From: Rhodococcus triatomae BKS 15-14 | Lineage (GTDB): Bacteria; Actinomycetota; Actinomycetes; Mycobacteriales; Mycobacteriaceae | Length of the DNA stretch: 64,000 bases | Direction: 5' to 3' | Assembly: GCA_000341795.1 (NCBI GenBank) | Contig: AODO01000023.1 | Location: 1 to 64,000 of the forward strand | Part shown: one piece after another, positions 17,823 to 26,675 of the stretch | Layout of the letters: each line of letters opens with the position of its first letter | How positions within the stretch are numbered: the first letter of the stretch is position 1 | Notes under the pieces: model-generated | Told to the model about the DNA's origin: nothing | Databases searched by the model: none | Seen by the model: the letters and a program-made list of their open reading frames with translations, nothing else | Position numbers and translations under genes: made by a program

Positions 17823-18749
17823 GTGACACGCAAGTTGTGGGCGGTGAGCGACACCCATGTCGGGCATCGCGGGAACCGGCCGATCACGGAGGAGTTGTAC
17901 CCGGAGTCGCCGCAGGACTGGCTGATCCTCGCCGGCGACGTCTCGGAGAAGACGGACGACATCGCCTGGGCGCTGCGAACACTGCGTGAGCGCTTCGAGA
18001 AGGTGATCTGGGTTCCCGGCAACCACGAGCTGTGGACGACGGCGAAGGACCCCGTCCAGATTCACGGGGTCGCCCGGTACGACTACCTGGTGGCGATGTG
18101 CCGGGAACTCGGGGTGATCACTCCGGAGGATCCGTATCCGGTCTGGGACGGCGAGGGCGGTCCTGCCACCCTGGTGCCGATGTTCCTGCTGTACGACTAC
18201 AGCTTCCGGCCCGAGGGGACGCGGACCAAGGAGGAGGCGCTCGAGTTCGCGCGCGACAAGAACGTCGTCGCGACCGACGAGTTCCTGCTCGCCTCCGAGC
18301 CGTACGCGACCCGCGACGCGTGGTGCGCCGCCCGGGTGGAGGCGACGCGTGCGCGCCTCGACGCGCTGGATCTGTCGATCCCGACGGTGCTGATCAACCA
18401 CTTCCCGCTGGTGCGCGAGCCCACGCGAGTGCTGTTCTATCCGGAGTTCTCCCTGTGGTGCGGTACCGAGCAGACCGCGGACTGGCACACCCGCTACAAC
18501 GCGATCTGCAGCGTCTACGGGCATCTGCACATTCCCCGCACCACCTGGTACGACGGCGTGCGGTTCGAGGAGGTGTCCCTCGGTTATCCGCGCGAGTGGC
18601 AGCGTCGGGGACTGCCCGAACGCCTGCTGCGGCAGATCCTGCCGGTGCCGGACTACGCGCCGGGCACCCTGAACAAGTGGGGCGGCCACTTCAAGGTCAC
18701 TCCCGAGCAGGAAGCCGAGATGGAACGAATGAGGGCGGCACGCGCGTGA
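17823..18749 (+). CDS. pptH: Metallophosphoesterase, phosphopantetheine hydrolase PptH
   Basis: A 308-residue calcineurin-type phosphoesterase with all family motifs: SDTHVGH (about residues 9-15), GDVSE, GNHE (about 69), an INHFP histidine and GHLH near residue 235. It is coupled to pptT through a GTGA overlap, as Rv2795c is in M. tuberculosis. There PptH has been shown to remove phosphopantetheine from carrier proteins and so oppose PptT. The functional name rests on that synteny and on the motifs. The GTG at 17823 is chosen over one at 17817 because of the AAGG spacing. Confidence 0.88.
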   Translation: MTRKLWAVSDTHVGHRGNRPITEELYPESPQDWLILAGDVSEKTDDIAWALRTLRERFEKVIWVPGNHELWTTAKDPVQIHGVARYDYLVAMCRELGVITPEDPYPVWDGEGGPATLVPMFLLYDYSFRPEGTRTKEEALEFARDKNVVATDEFLLASEPYATRDAWCAARVEATRARLDALDLSIPTVLINHFPLVREPTRVLFYPEFSLWCGTEQTADWHTRYNAICSVYGHLHIPRTTWYDGVRFEEVSLGYPREWQRRGLPERLLRQILPVPDYAPGTLNKWGGHFKVTPEQEAEMERMRAARA

Positions 18750-19411
18750 TCGAGAAGATTCTGCCCAGTGGGGTCGAGTACGCCGAGCTGTTCTCGGATC
18801 CGCCGGAGCTCCAGCCGCACCCCAGCGAGGCGGCCCTGATCGCGCGTGCTGTCGAGAAGCGTCGCCGGGAGTTCGTCAGCGTCCGACACTGTGCCCGAGA
18901 GGCGATGGGCAAACTGGGTGTGGACCCGGCGCCGATCCTCAAGGGTGAGCGTGGTGTGCCGCTGTTCCCGAGTGGGGTGGTGGGCAGCCTGACGCACTGC
19001 GACGGCTACCGGGGCGCGGTGCTCGGGTACTCGATGGCCGTGCGGTCGGTCGGCATCGACGCCGAACCCCACGGGCCGCTGCCGGACGGTGTGCTCGACG
19101 CGGTCAGCCTCCCCGTGGAGCGCGACTGGCTGGGGGTGGCCGGAAACGAGATCCACTGGGACCGGCTGCTGTTCTGCGCGAAGGAGGCCACCTACAAGGC
19201 GTGGTTCCCGCTGACGCAGCGGTGGCTCGGCTTCGAGGACGCGCACATCACCTTCGAGCGTGATCGCTCGGGGGCCGACGGCATCACGGGCACCTTCCAC
19301 ACCGACCTCCTCGTGCCGGGCGACACGACGTCGGGGCCACCGCTCACCGGGTTCGACGGCCGGTGGCTGGTCGACGGTGGTCTGGTCATCGCCGCGATCA
19401 CCGTCCAGTAG
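18746..19411 (+). CDS. pptT: 4'-phosphopantetheinyl transferase PptT
   Basis: A 221-residue Sfp/EntD-type transferase that loads the phosphopantetheine arm from CoA onto acyl and peptidyl carrier proteins of polyketide, mycolate and siderophore synthesis. Catalytic signatures are GIDAEP (Mg2+-binding Asp and Glu, about residue 113) and FCAKEATYKAW (KExxxK, about 149). The GTG overlaps the pptH stop by 4 bases. Its TAG stop forms the start of a TAGGGT box for truB. Confidence 0.93.
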   Translation: MIEKILPSGVEYAELFSDPPELQPHPSEAALIARAVEKRRREFVSVRHCAREAMGKLGVDPAPILKGERGVPLFPSGVVGSLTHCDGYRGAVLGYSMAVRSVGIDAEPHGPLPDGVLDAVSLPVERDWLGVAGNEIHWDRLLFCAKEATYKAWFPLTQRWLGFEDAHITFERDRSGADGITGTFHTDLLVPGDTTSGPPLTGFDGRWLVDGGLVIAAITVQ

Positions 19412-19414
19412 GGT
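19409..19414 (+). promoter_or_regulatory. -10 box overlapping the pptT stop codon
   Basis: TAGGGT begins with the pptT stop codon and lies 8 bases before the truB GTG, which itself lacks a clear ribosome binding site. This suggests leaderless truB transcription. Confidence 0.45.
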
Positions 19415-19422
19415 CGAACCCC

Positions 19423-20343
19423 GTGTCTGCTCACCGTCCCCCGTCCTCCGGCCTCCTCGGCGCCGGGCTGTTGATCGTCGACAAGGACGGCGGGATGACC
19501 AGCCACGACGTCGTCGCGCGGTGCCGCAAGATCCTGCACACCCGCAAGGTCGGGCACGCCGGAACACTCGACCCGATGGCGACCGGTGTGCTGGTGCTCG
19601 GTGTCGAGCGGGCGACGAAGCTTCTCGGCCTGTTGTCCCTGACCACGAAGGCATACTCGGCGACGATCCGCCTCGGGCAGGCGACGACCACCGACGACGC
19701 CGAGGGTGAGGTGCTCTCGACCGCGAACGCGTCCGCGGTCACCGACGACGACGTCGCGGCGGTCGTGGCGACCCTGACGGGGGACATCCTCCAGGTGCCG
19801 ACCCGGGTCAGCGCGATCAAGGTGGACGGTCAGCGGGCGCACAAGCTCGTTCGGGCGGGGGAGGACTTCGAGCTCGAGGCGCGTCCGGTGACGGTGGAGA
19901 GGTTCGAGGTCGTCGCCTCGCGCCGACAGGATTCGTTCGTCGACCTCGACGTCGAGGTGGAGTGCTCGTCGGGGACGTACGTCCGCGCGCTGGCCCGGGA
20001 TCTGGGGGCGGCGCTGGCGGTCGGTGGACACCTCACCGCGCTGCGCCGGACCCGCGTCGGGCCGTTCACCCTCGAGCACGCCCGCACCCTCGACCAACTG
20101 GCCGAGGACCCGGCCGTCAGCCTCGACATCGATCAGGCGTGCCGGACGGCGTTCGCGCACCGTCCGATCTCGGTGGAGGAAGCGGAGTCCATCAGCCAGG
20201 GGCGGTGGCTCGACCCGGTCGGTATCCCCGGCACCTATGCGGCGATCGACCCGGCCGGCAACACGATCGCGCTGCTCCAGGAGAAGGGCCGGCGGGCGAG
20301 TTCGGTGATGGTCGTCCGACCCGCCACCCTGCGCGGACTCTGA
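19423..20343 (+). CDS. truB: tRNA pseudouridine-55 synthase TruB
   Basis: A 306-residue TruB, which makes pseudouridine 55 in the T-loop of tRNAs. Family signatures are GLLIVDKDGGMTSHDVV at the start, KVGHAGTLDPMATGVL with the catalytic Asp (about residue 49), and the C-terminal actinobacterial PUA-like extension (SISQGRWLDPVGIPG). The GTG start follows the TAGGGT box by 8 bases. It converges with the regulator gene at 20350 with a 6-base gap. Confidence 0.95.
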   Translation: MSAHRPPSSGLLGAGLLIVDKDGGMTSHDVVARCRKILHTRKVGHAGTLDPMATGVLVLGVERATKLLGLLSLTTKAYSATIRLGQATTTDDAEGEVLSTANASAVTDDDVAAVVATLTGDILQVPTRVSAIKVDGQRAHKLVRAGEDFELEARPVTVERFEVVASRRQDSFVDLDVEVECSSGTYVRALARDLGAALAVGGHLTALRRTRVGPFTLEHARTLDQLAEDPAVSLDIDQACRTAFAHRPISVEEAESISQGRWLDPVGIPGTYAAIDPAGNTIALLQEKGRRASSVMVVRPATLRGL

Positions 20344-20349
20344 CCCGGG

Positions 20350-21078
20350 TCAGCGTTCGACGATCCAGATCGCCTCGGCGGCAAGATTTCCCAACTCGAT
20401 CACGGTGCCGTCGCCGAGGCGGATCGAGATGGTGCCCGCGAAGTCACGGCGTTCGAGAACGGTGATGGTCAGGTCGAGGCAGATGCCGACGCTGTCGAAG
20501 TACCGGAGCATCGCGGGGTCCGAATCGGAGATGCGAGCCACCGTGCCGGACTGACCCTCGGCGAGCTCGCTGAGCTGGCGCGCCAGCGGTGTGGGGATGG
20601 TGCCGTCCGCGGCCGGGATCGGGTCTCCGTGCGGGTCGCGCTCGGGGTGTCCGAGCTTGGCGTCGATGCGCTCGATCATCAGGTCGGACACGGCGTGTTC
20701 GAGGACCTCGGCCTCGTCGTGGACCTCGTCCCACCCGTATCCGAGTTCCCCGACGAGGAAGGTCTCGATGAGGCGGTGCCTGCGAACCATGGCGACGGCT
20801 GCGGCGCGGCCGCTGTCGGTGAGCGAGATCGAGCCGTACTTGGCGTGATCGACCAGCCCCTGGTCGGAGAGTTTGCGGATCGCCTCGGAGACGGTCGATG
20901 CGGACACGCCGATCCGTTCGGCGAGCATCTTCGTCGACACCTGCTCGCCCGACCATTCCCCGGCGGTCCAGATCACCTTCAGGTAGTCCTGCGCGACCGT
21001 CGTGAGCGACTGCGCGCGCCCGCCCGACGGCACGTCCTCGGCCGTCGCTGCCTCCGGTCGGTTTCTGCGCTCAGTCAC
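20350..21078 (-). CDS. DtxR/MntR-family metal-dependent regulator
   Basis: A 242-residue iron/manganese-dependent repressor. The winged HTH is at about residues 28-85 (QDYLKVIWTAGEW, MLAERIGVSASTVSEAIRKL), followed by the dimerisation and metal-binding domain (AMVRRHRLIETFL, DEVHDEAEVLEHAVS) and a C-terminal SH3/FeoA-like domain. The position next to ribF-rpsO-pnp matches SirR (Rv2788) of M. tuberculosis, and the HxxEAExLEH pattern fits an MntR-type sensor. The GTG start has a TAAGCT -10 box 7 bases upstream. Regulation by manganese rather than iron is inferred from family similarity only. Confidence 0.88.
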   Translation of the reverse strand: MTERRNRPEAATAEDVPSGGRAQSLTTVAQDYLKVIWTAGEWSGEQVSTKMLAERIGVSASTVSEAIRKLSDQGLVDHAKYGSISLTDSGRAAAVAMVRRHRLIETFLVGELGYGWDEVHDEAEVLEHAVSDLMIERIDAKLGHPERDPHGDPIPAADGTIPTPLARQLSELAEGQSGTVARISDSDPAMLRYFDSVGICLDLTITVLERRDFAGTISIRLGDGTVIELGNLAAEAIWIVER

Positions 21079-21085
21079 GAAAACG

Positions 21086-21091
21086 AGCTTA
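21086..21091 (-). promoter_or_regulatory. -10 box (TAAGCT) for the metal regulator gene
   Basis: Minus-strand TAAGCT is followed by 7 bases and the GTG at 21078, the leaderless arrangement. Confidence 0.45.
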
Positions 21092-21161
21092 GGCAATGCA
21101 CAGGCGGCGTTGCACTTCGACACCGGAAGGCTCGCCGAAACGCATGTGAGCGCGCCGAACC

Positions 21162-21200
21162 CCCACCGAGCGTGACGCTCGCCGCGGTGGGTCGTAGGCT
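21162..21200 (+). promoter_or_regulatory. ribF promoter with overlapping inverted repeat
   Basis: GTGACG (21172-21177) and TAGGCT (21195-21200) are 17 bases apart, and TAGGCT is 7 bases before the ribF GTG. Across the same span CCCACCG (21162-21168) pairs with CGGTGGG (21185-21191), and an inner AGCG/CGCT pair also matches, so the promoter could carry an operator. Confidence 0.5.
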
Positions 21201-21207
21201 TCGAGTC

Positions 21208-22182
21208 GTGCAGAGATGGCGAGGGCTCGACGACGTTCCAGCCGACTGGGGCCGCTGCGTACTCACGATCGGCGTATTCGACGGTGTTCATCGTGGGCAC
21301 GCGCAGTTGATCAGCCGTGCGGTGAAGTCGGCGAGCGAACGCGGAATTCCCAGTGTGCTCATGACTTTCGATCCGCATCCGATGGAGGTCGTGCGTCCGG
21401 GCAGTCACCCGGCGCAGTTGACGACGCTCCGCCGGCGCGCCGAACTGGCGGAGGAGTTGGGCATCGACGTGTTCTGCGTCGTCCCGTTCACCGCCGAGTT
21501 CATGAAGCTGAGCCCCGAGCAGTACGCCCACGAGATCCTGGTCGAGCGGTTGCACGTCGCCGAGGTCGTGGTGGGGGAGAACTTCACCTTCGGTCGCAAG
21601 GCGGCGGGAACGGTGGACCTGTTGCGGAAGATCGGCTCGCGGTTCGGTTTCGCCGTGGACGGGGTCAGCCTGGTCGCCGAGCACGCGGTGACGTTCTCCT
21701 CGACCTACATCCGGTCCTGTGTCGACGCCGGCGACGTCACGGCGGCGGCGGAGGCACTCGGGCGGCCGCACCGCGTCGAGGGTGTGGTCGTGCACGGCGA
21801 GCGCCGTGGCCGTGACCTGGGCTTCCCGACGGCCAACATCGCGCCGCCGGAGCATGCCGCGATCCCCGCCGACGGCGTGTACGCGGCATGGTTCACGGTG
21901 CTCGCCGAGGACGCGGTCGAGGGTTCGCTGGCGCCCGGGGTCGGGCACATGGCCGCCGTGTCCGTCGGAACGAATCCGACGTTCTCCGGGCGGGTGCGCA
22001 CCGTCGAGGCATACGTCCTCGACACCAGCGCGGACCTGTACGGACAGCACGTCGCGGTCGACTTCGTGCGGCGTCTGCGCGGGATGGAGAAGTTCGACTC
22101 GGTGGAGTCGCTGGTCGCGCAGATGGGCCGGGACGTCGACGACACCCGCGAGCTGCTCGAACGCGCAGGCGTGCGGGACTGA
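21208..22182 (+). CDS. ribF: Bifunctional riboflavin kinase/FAD synthetase RibF
   Basis: A 324-residue two-domain enzyme making FMN and FAD from riboflavin. The N-terminal FMN adenylyltransferase domain shows [12 protein letters not shown] (about residues 20-31), TFDPHP and the [12 protein letters not shown] and SSTYIR segments. The C-terminal flavokinase domain shows [11 protein letters not shown] (about 204) and a late [13 protein letters not shown]. The GTG start has a TAGGCT box 7 bases upstream. Its position before rpsO is the usual one. Confidence 0.95.
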   Translation: MQRWRGLDDVPADWGRCVLTIGVFDGVHRGHAQLISRAVKSASERGIPSVLMTFDPHPMEVVRPGSHPAQLTTLRRRAELAEELGIDVFCVVPFTAEFMKLSPEQYAHEILVERLHVAEVVVGENFTFGRKAAGTVDLLRKIGSRFGFAVDGVSLVAEHAVTFSSTYIRSCVDAGDVTAAAEALGRPHRVEGVVVHGERRGRDLGFPTANIAPPEHAAIPADGVYAAWFTVLAEDAVEGSLAPGVGHMAAVSVGTNPTFSGRVRTVEAYVLDTSADLYGQHVAVDFVRRLRGMEKFDSVESLVAQMGRDVDDTRELLERAGVRD

Positions 22183-22327
22183 CCGGCGGGTCGGGGTGGC
22201 GTTGTCGCCCCTGGTAGGATGTTTTCCCGGTGTGTGCTGCGGTCTGCGGCGGCCATGCCACCCCGGCGTGAGCGCACGTGTCCACGCCACGGGATTCATC
22301 GCGCGGACATCAGTAACAGGAGTGACA

Positions 22328-22597
22328 GTGGCGCTGACCACCGAAGAGAAGAAGGCCGTCCTCTCCGAGTACGGGCTGCACGAGACCGACACCGGTTCGC
22401 CGGAGGCGCAGGTTGCGCTGCTGACCAAGCGGATCGTCGGGCTCACCGAGCACCTGAAGACGCACAAGCACGACCACCACTCCCGCCGCGGCCTGCTGCT
22501 GCTGGTCGGACGCCGTCGTCGCCTGCTCAAGTACGTCCAGAAGGTCGACATCGCGCGTTACCGTTCGCTCATCGAGCGTCTGGGCCTGCGTCGATAA
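22328..22597 (+). CDS. rpsO: 30S ribosomal protein S15
   Basis: An 89-residue S15, the standard length, with [15 protein letters not shown] and the DHHSRRGLL and [15 protein letters not shown] segments that bind the 16S central domain. The GTG start has AGGAG 6 bases upstream. As in most bacteria it precedes pnp, here separated by a long structured spacer. Confidence 0.96.
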   Translation: MALTTEEKKAVLSEYGLHETDTGSPEAQVALLTKRIVGLTEHLKTHKHDHHSRRGLLLLVGRRRRLLKYVQKVDIARYRSLIERLGLRR

Positions 22598-22997
22598 GAG
22601 ATTCGACGGCCCGGGTGCGTGCGCGACACAGCGCACCGACCCGGACGTGAACATCCCGGTAGCCAACGAGGCGAGTGCATAGACTGACCTCGTTGGCTAC
22701 CGGTGTTTGTCGGGTGGCCGGGCGCCCAGTGGGCGGCCGAGGCACCCGGCGGACCGGTTCCATCGCGAACCATCGGATCCACGAGGGATCCCGCCGTACG
22801 TACCTGCAGTAGTGGCAGTCGGTCCTCGGTAGTGGCCACTCGGACGATCACCCACGACGGGTGATCTGCGATTGGCTTCGATCGATGGCCGCCTCCGCGA
22901 AAAAGGGAATGCACCCGGCAGGTGCGCCGTGACCGCCAGGAGGGCGGCCACGGCCATGCGGATACGGCGAAGACGAGAGGGAAGAGAAGAAGAGAAC
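22598..22997 (+). promoter_or_regulatory. rpsO-pnp spacer: structured pnp leader
   Basis: This 400-base spacer has no convincing gene. It contains a perfect 16-bp inverted repeat (22656-22671 with 22688-22703, 16-base loop), a 10-bp palindrome AGTGGCCACT (22831-22840) and a perfect 8-bp hairpin GATCACCC/GGGTGATC (22846-22866). A TAGACT box (22680-22685) lies in the loop of the first repeat and could be a pnp -10. In E. coli the same spacer carries a terminator and an RNase III stem used for PNPase autocontrol; a similar role here is inference. Confidence 0.6.
22656..22703 (+). terminator. 16-bp perfect stem-loop after rpsO
   Basis: The arms begin CCGGTAGCC and end GGCTACCGG and pair over 16 bases with no mismatch. 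It starts 59 bases after the rpsO stop. There is no clear U-tract, so it may be a rho-independent terminator, an RNase III processing site or an operator. Confidence 0.6.
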
Positions 22998-25247
22998 ATG
23001 AGCACAAACACCGCAGTCGAGGTCGACGAGGGCGTCTACGAGTCGACCGCCGTCATCGACAACGGGTCCTACGGAACCCGCACCATCCGTTTCGAGACCG
23101 GCCGCCTCGCCCAGCAGGCCGCCGGCGCCGTCGTCGCCTACCTCGACGACGAGACCATGCTGCTGTCGGCGACCACCGCCAGCAAGCACCCCAAGGAGCA
23201 CTTCGACTTCTTCCCCCTGACGGTGGACGTCGAGGAGCGCATGTACGCCGCGGGCCGCATCCCGGGCTCGTTCTTCCGTCGCGAGGGTCGCCCCTCCACC
23301 GACGCGATCCTGACCTGCCGCCTGATCGACCGGCCGCTGCGCCCGTCGTTCGTCGACGGCCTGCGCAACGAGATCCAGGTCGTCGTGACGGTCCTGAGCC
23401 TCGACCCCAAGGACCTCTACGACGTCGTCGCGATCAACGCCGCGTCGGCTTCCACCCAGATCGCCGGCCTGCCGTTCTCCGGCCCCGTCGGTGGCGTCCG
23501 TGTCGCGCTCATCACCTCGGACGAGAACAAGCCCGGCCAGTGGGTCGCGTTCCCGACCGTCGAGCAGCTGGAGAACGCCGTCTTCGACATGGTCGTCGCG
23601 GGTCGTGTCGTCGAGTCCGGTGACGTCGCGATCATGATGGTCGAGGCCGAGGCCACCGACAACGTCATCGCCCTGATCGACGGCGGCGCGCAGGCGCCGA
23701 CCGAGGCGATCGTCGCCGAGGGTCTCGAGGCCGCCAAGCCGTTCATCGCCCGCCTGTGCGAGGCGCAGCAGGCGCTCGCCGCCGCGTCCTCCAAGCCCAC
23801 CGGCGAGTACCCGGTCTTCCCGGCGTACCAGGCCGACGTGTACGCGGCCGTCGAGACCGCTGCCACCGAGAAGCTGTCGGCGGCGCTGACCATCGCAGGC
23901 AAGCAGGAGCGCGACGACAAGACCGACGAGGTCAAGGTCGACGTCCTCGAGCAGGTCGCCCCGCAGTTCGAGGGCCGCGAGAAGGAGATCGGTGCAGCGT
24001 TCCGCTCGCTGACCAAGAAGCTCGTCCGCCAGCGGATCCTCAAGGACCACTTCCGGATCGACGGCCGCGGCATCACCGACATCCGGTCGCTGTCGGCCGA
24101 GGTCGCCGTGATCCCGCGGGCGCACGGTTCCGCGTTGTTCGAGCGCGGAGAGACCCAGATCATGGGTGTCACCACGCTCGACATGGTGAAGATGGCGCAG
24201 CAGGTCGACTCGCTCGGTCCCGAGACCAGCAAGCGCTACATGCACCACTACAACTTCCCGCCGTACTCCACCGGTGAGACCGGCCGCGTCGGTTCCCCGA
24301 AGCGTCGCGAGATCGGCCACGGCGCTCTCGCCGAGCGCGCCCTCGTGCCGGTCCTGCCGAGCCAGGAGGAGTTCCCGTACGCGATCCGTCAGGTCTCCGA
24401 GGCGTTGGGCTCCAACGGCTCCACCTCGATGGGCTCGGTCTGCGCCTCGACCCTGTCGCTGCTGAACGCCGGTGTCCCGCTGAAGGCGCCGGTCGCCGGT
24501 ATCGCGATGGGTCTGGTCTCCGACGAGGTCGACGGCGAGACCCGTTACGTCGCACTCACCGACATCCTCGGTGCCGAGGATGCCTTCGGCGACATGGACT
24601 TCAAGGTCGCGGGCACGAAGGACTTCGTCACGGCGCTGCAGCTGGACACGAAGCTCGACGGCATCCCGTCGCAGGTTCTGGCCGGCGCTCTGTCGCAGGC
24701 GCACGACGCCCGCACCACGATCCTCGAGGTCATGGCCGAGGCCATCGACGCCCCGGACGAGATGAGCCCGTACGCACCGCGGATCACCACCATCAAGGTG
24801 CCCGTGGACAAGATCGGCGAGGTCATCGGCCCCAAGGGCAAGATGATCAACTCGATCACCGAGGAGACCGGCGCCAACATCTCCATCGAGGACGACGGCA
24901 CGGTGTACGTCGGTGCCGCGGACGGCCCGTCCGCGCAGGCCGCGATCGACAAGATCAACGCCATCGCCAACCCGCAGCTGCCCAAGGTCGGCGAACGCTT
25001 CCTGGGCACGGTCGTCAAGACCACCGCCTTCGGCGCGTTCGTGTCGCTGCTCCCGGGCCGCGACGGCCTGGTGCACATCTCCAAGCTGGGCAACGGCAAG
25101 CGGATCAACAAGGTCGAGGACGTCGTGAGCGTCGGCAGCAAGCTCCGCGTGGAGATCGCCGACATCGACAACCGTGGCAAGATCTCGCTCGTTCCCGTCG
25201 AGGAAGACGGCGCCGCCGCCGAGGCGAAGGACGCCGACACCGAGTAG
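22998..25247 (+). CDS. pnp: Polyribonucleotide nucleotidyltransferase (PNPase)
   Basis: A 749-residue PNPase, the phosphorolytic 3'-5' exoribonuclease of mRNA decay (called GpsI in mycobacteria). Order: first RNase PH domain (about 20-160), helical linker, second RNase PH domain with the catalytic region (about 340-560, including [10 protein letters not shown]), KH domain with [11 protein letters not shown] (about 611-621) and S1 domain (about 665-735). The ATG at 22998 is used because a purine-rich stretch (GAAGAGAAGAAGAGAA) precedes it and the domain begins there. Confidence 0.97.
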   Translation: MSTNTAVEVDEGVYESTAVIDNGSYGTRTIRFETGRLAQQAAGAVVAYLDDETMLLSATTASKHPKEHFDFFPLTVDVEERMYAAGRIPGSFFRREGRPSTDAILTCRLIDRPLRPSFVDGLRNEIQVVVTVLSLDPKDLYDVVAINAASASTQIAGLPFSGPVGGVRVALITSDENKPGQWVAFPTVEQLENAVFDMVVAGRVVESGDVAIMMVEAEATDNVIALIDGGAQAPTEAIVAEGLEAAKPFIARLCEAQQALAAASSKPTGEYPVFPAYQADVYAAVETAATEKLSAALTIAGKQERDDKTDEVKVDVLEQVAPQFEGREKEIGAAFRSLTKKLVRQRILKDHFRIDGRGITDIRSLSAEVAVIPRAHGSALFERGETQIMGVTTLDMVKMAQQVDSLGPETSKRYMHHYNFPPYSTGETGRVGSPKRREIGHGALAERALVPVLPSQEEFPYAIRQVSEALGSNGSTSMGSVCASTLSLLNAGVPLKAPVAGIAMGLVSDEVDGETRYVALTDILGAEDAFGDMDFKVAGTKDFVTALQLDTKLDGIPSQVLAGALSQAHDARTTILEVMAEAIDAPDEMSPYAPRITTIKVPVDKIGEVIGPKGKMINSITEETGANISIEDDGTVYVGAADGPSAQAAIDKINAIANPQLPKVGERFLGTVVKTTAFGAFVSLLPGRDGLVHISKLGNGKRINKVEDVVSVGSKLRVEIADIDNRGKISLVPVEEDGAAAEAKDADTE

Positions 25248-25283
25248 TCGACGTCGCCGACCCGATCGGCGCAACAGGTCACC

Positions 25284-25317
25284 GAGGTGCCCCCGACCGC
25301 GAGGTCGGGGGCACCTC
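25284..25317 (+). terminator. Perfect 15-bp hairpin after pnp
   Basis: Arms at 25284-25298 and 25303-25317 pair perfectly around a GCGA tetraloop, 36 bases after the pnp stop. It separates pnp from the nitrate genes. Confidence 0.85.
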
Positions 25318-25403
25318 CCCGTTCGGCGGGTCGTGACCCGAACGTTGCCGAAGGACACGTGTTTCGGACTGCGCCCCCGCCCGGTGAATGATTTGCTGGA
25401 CGC

Positions 25404-26633
25404 GTGAACACAGGAGCACCTGTTTTCGACAAGTCCGCCCAGGCTCGAAATCTGGCTCTGGCCACCTGGACGTCGACGATCTGTTTCTGGGCCTGGAACA
25501 TGATCGGACCGATGTCGACCACCTATGCCGACCGCATCGATCTCAGTAGTTCCGAGGCGTCGATGCTGGTCGCCACGCCGATTCTGGTCGGCTCGCTCGG
25601 CCGGATCGTGACCGGCCCGCTCACGGACCGTTACGGCGGCAGAGCGCTCTTCGTCTTCGTGTCGCTCGCATCGATCATTCCCGTTCTCGCCGTCGGATTC
25701 TCCGCGAACGCCGACTCGTACGTCGGGCTGCTCGTCTCCGGCTTCCTGCTCGGCGTCGCCGGCACCGTGTTCGCGATCGGCATTCCGTTCGCGAAGTCCT
25801 GGTACGAGGCGAGCCGGCACGGATTCGCGACGGGGGTCTTCGGTGCGGGCATGGTGGGCACGGCGCTCTCGGCGTTCTTCACGCCCCGGTTCGTCCGCTG
25901 GTTCGGGCTGATCCCGACGCACCTGATCGTCGCCGTCGCCCTGGCGGCCACCGCGGGTCTGTGTGTGGCGCTGATGAAGGACTCGCCGGGGTTCACCCCC
26001 AACACGGACCCCGTCGTCCCGAAGTTGGTTGCGGCGTCGAAACTCGGTGTGACATGGGAGATGTCGTTCCTCTACGCCATCGTGTTCGGTGGGTTCGTCG
26101 CCTTCAGCAACTACCTGCCGACCTACATCAAGACCGTCTACGACTTCTCGGCGGTCGACGCCGGAACCCGGACCGCTGCTTTCGCGCTTGCGGCCGTCAT
26201 CGCCCGGCCGATCGGCGGCGCACTGTCGGACAGGATCGCGCCGAAATGGGTGGTGCTCGCATCGCTCGGCGGGACCGGTCTGCTCGCGTTGGTGGAGATC
26301 CTGCAGCCGCCGCCCGACTTCTGGTCCGGACTGACCTTCACCCTGCTCGCGGTCTTCCTGGGGATCGGCACCGGTGGGGTGTTCGCCTGGGTCGCGAAGC
26401 GCTCGCCCGCGTCGAACGTCGGCAGCGTCACCGGCATCGTGGCGGCCGCAGGTGGCCTCGGCGGTTACTTCCCGCCGTTGGTGATGGGCGCAACCTACGA
26501 CGAGACCGACAACGACTACACGGTCGGGCTGCTCCTGCTGGCGATCACGGCGGGTGTCGCCTTCCTGTACACGGCGTTCAAACTGCACGCCCGCGAGCCG
26601 GACACGGCGGGCGCGGCGTCGAAGACACCCTGA
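25404..26633 (+). CDS. narK: Nitrate/nitrite transporter NarK
   Basis: A 409-residue MFS transporter with about 12 membrane segments. The substrate-binding arginines sit in GRIVTGPLTDRYGGR (about residue 70) and ARPIGGALSDR (about 270). The two Gly-rich nitrate signature segments are visible (GVAGTVFAIGIPFAKSW and VAAAGGLGGYFPP). It should bring nitrate to the cytoplasmic NarG active site, exchange nitrite, or both. The GTG start follows pnp's terminator by 86 bases. It is 42 bases upstream of narG and probably in the same operon. Confidence 0.93.
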   Translation: MNTGAPVFDKSAQARNLALATWTSTICFWAWNMIGPMSTTYADRIDLSSSEASMLVATPILVGSLGRIVTGPLTDRYGGRALFVFVSLASIIPVLAVGFSANADSYVGLLVSGFLLGVAGTVFAIGIPFAKSWYEASRHGFATGVFGAGMVGTALSAFFTPRFVRWFGLIPTHLIVAVALAATAGLCVALMKDSPGFTPNTDPVVPKLVAASKLGVTWEMSFLYAIVFGGFVAFSNYLPTYIKTVYDFSAVDAGTRTAAFALAAVIARPIGGALSDRIAPKWVVLASLGGTGLLALVEILQPPPDFWSGLTFTLLAVFLGIGTGGVFAWVAKRSPASNVGSVTGIVAAAGGLGGYFPPLVMGATYDETDNDYTVGLLLLAITAGVAFLYTAFKLHAREPDTAGAASKTP

Positions 26634-26675
26634 TCCGAGCGAGATCTCAGCGCTCACCCGCGCGGAGGAGGACAC

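Noticed and set aside
22848-26675. A 1275-codon minus-strand frame across pnp and narK
   Set aside because: It covers two certain plus-strand genes and a terminator, and its product is Asp/Arg/Leu-rich with no recognisable fold.
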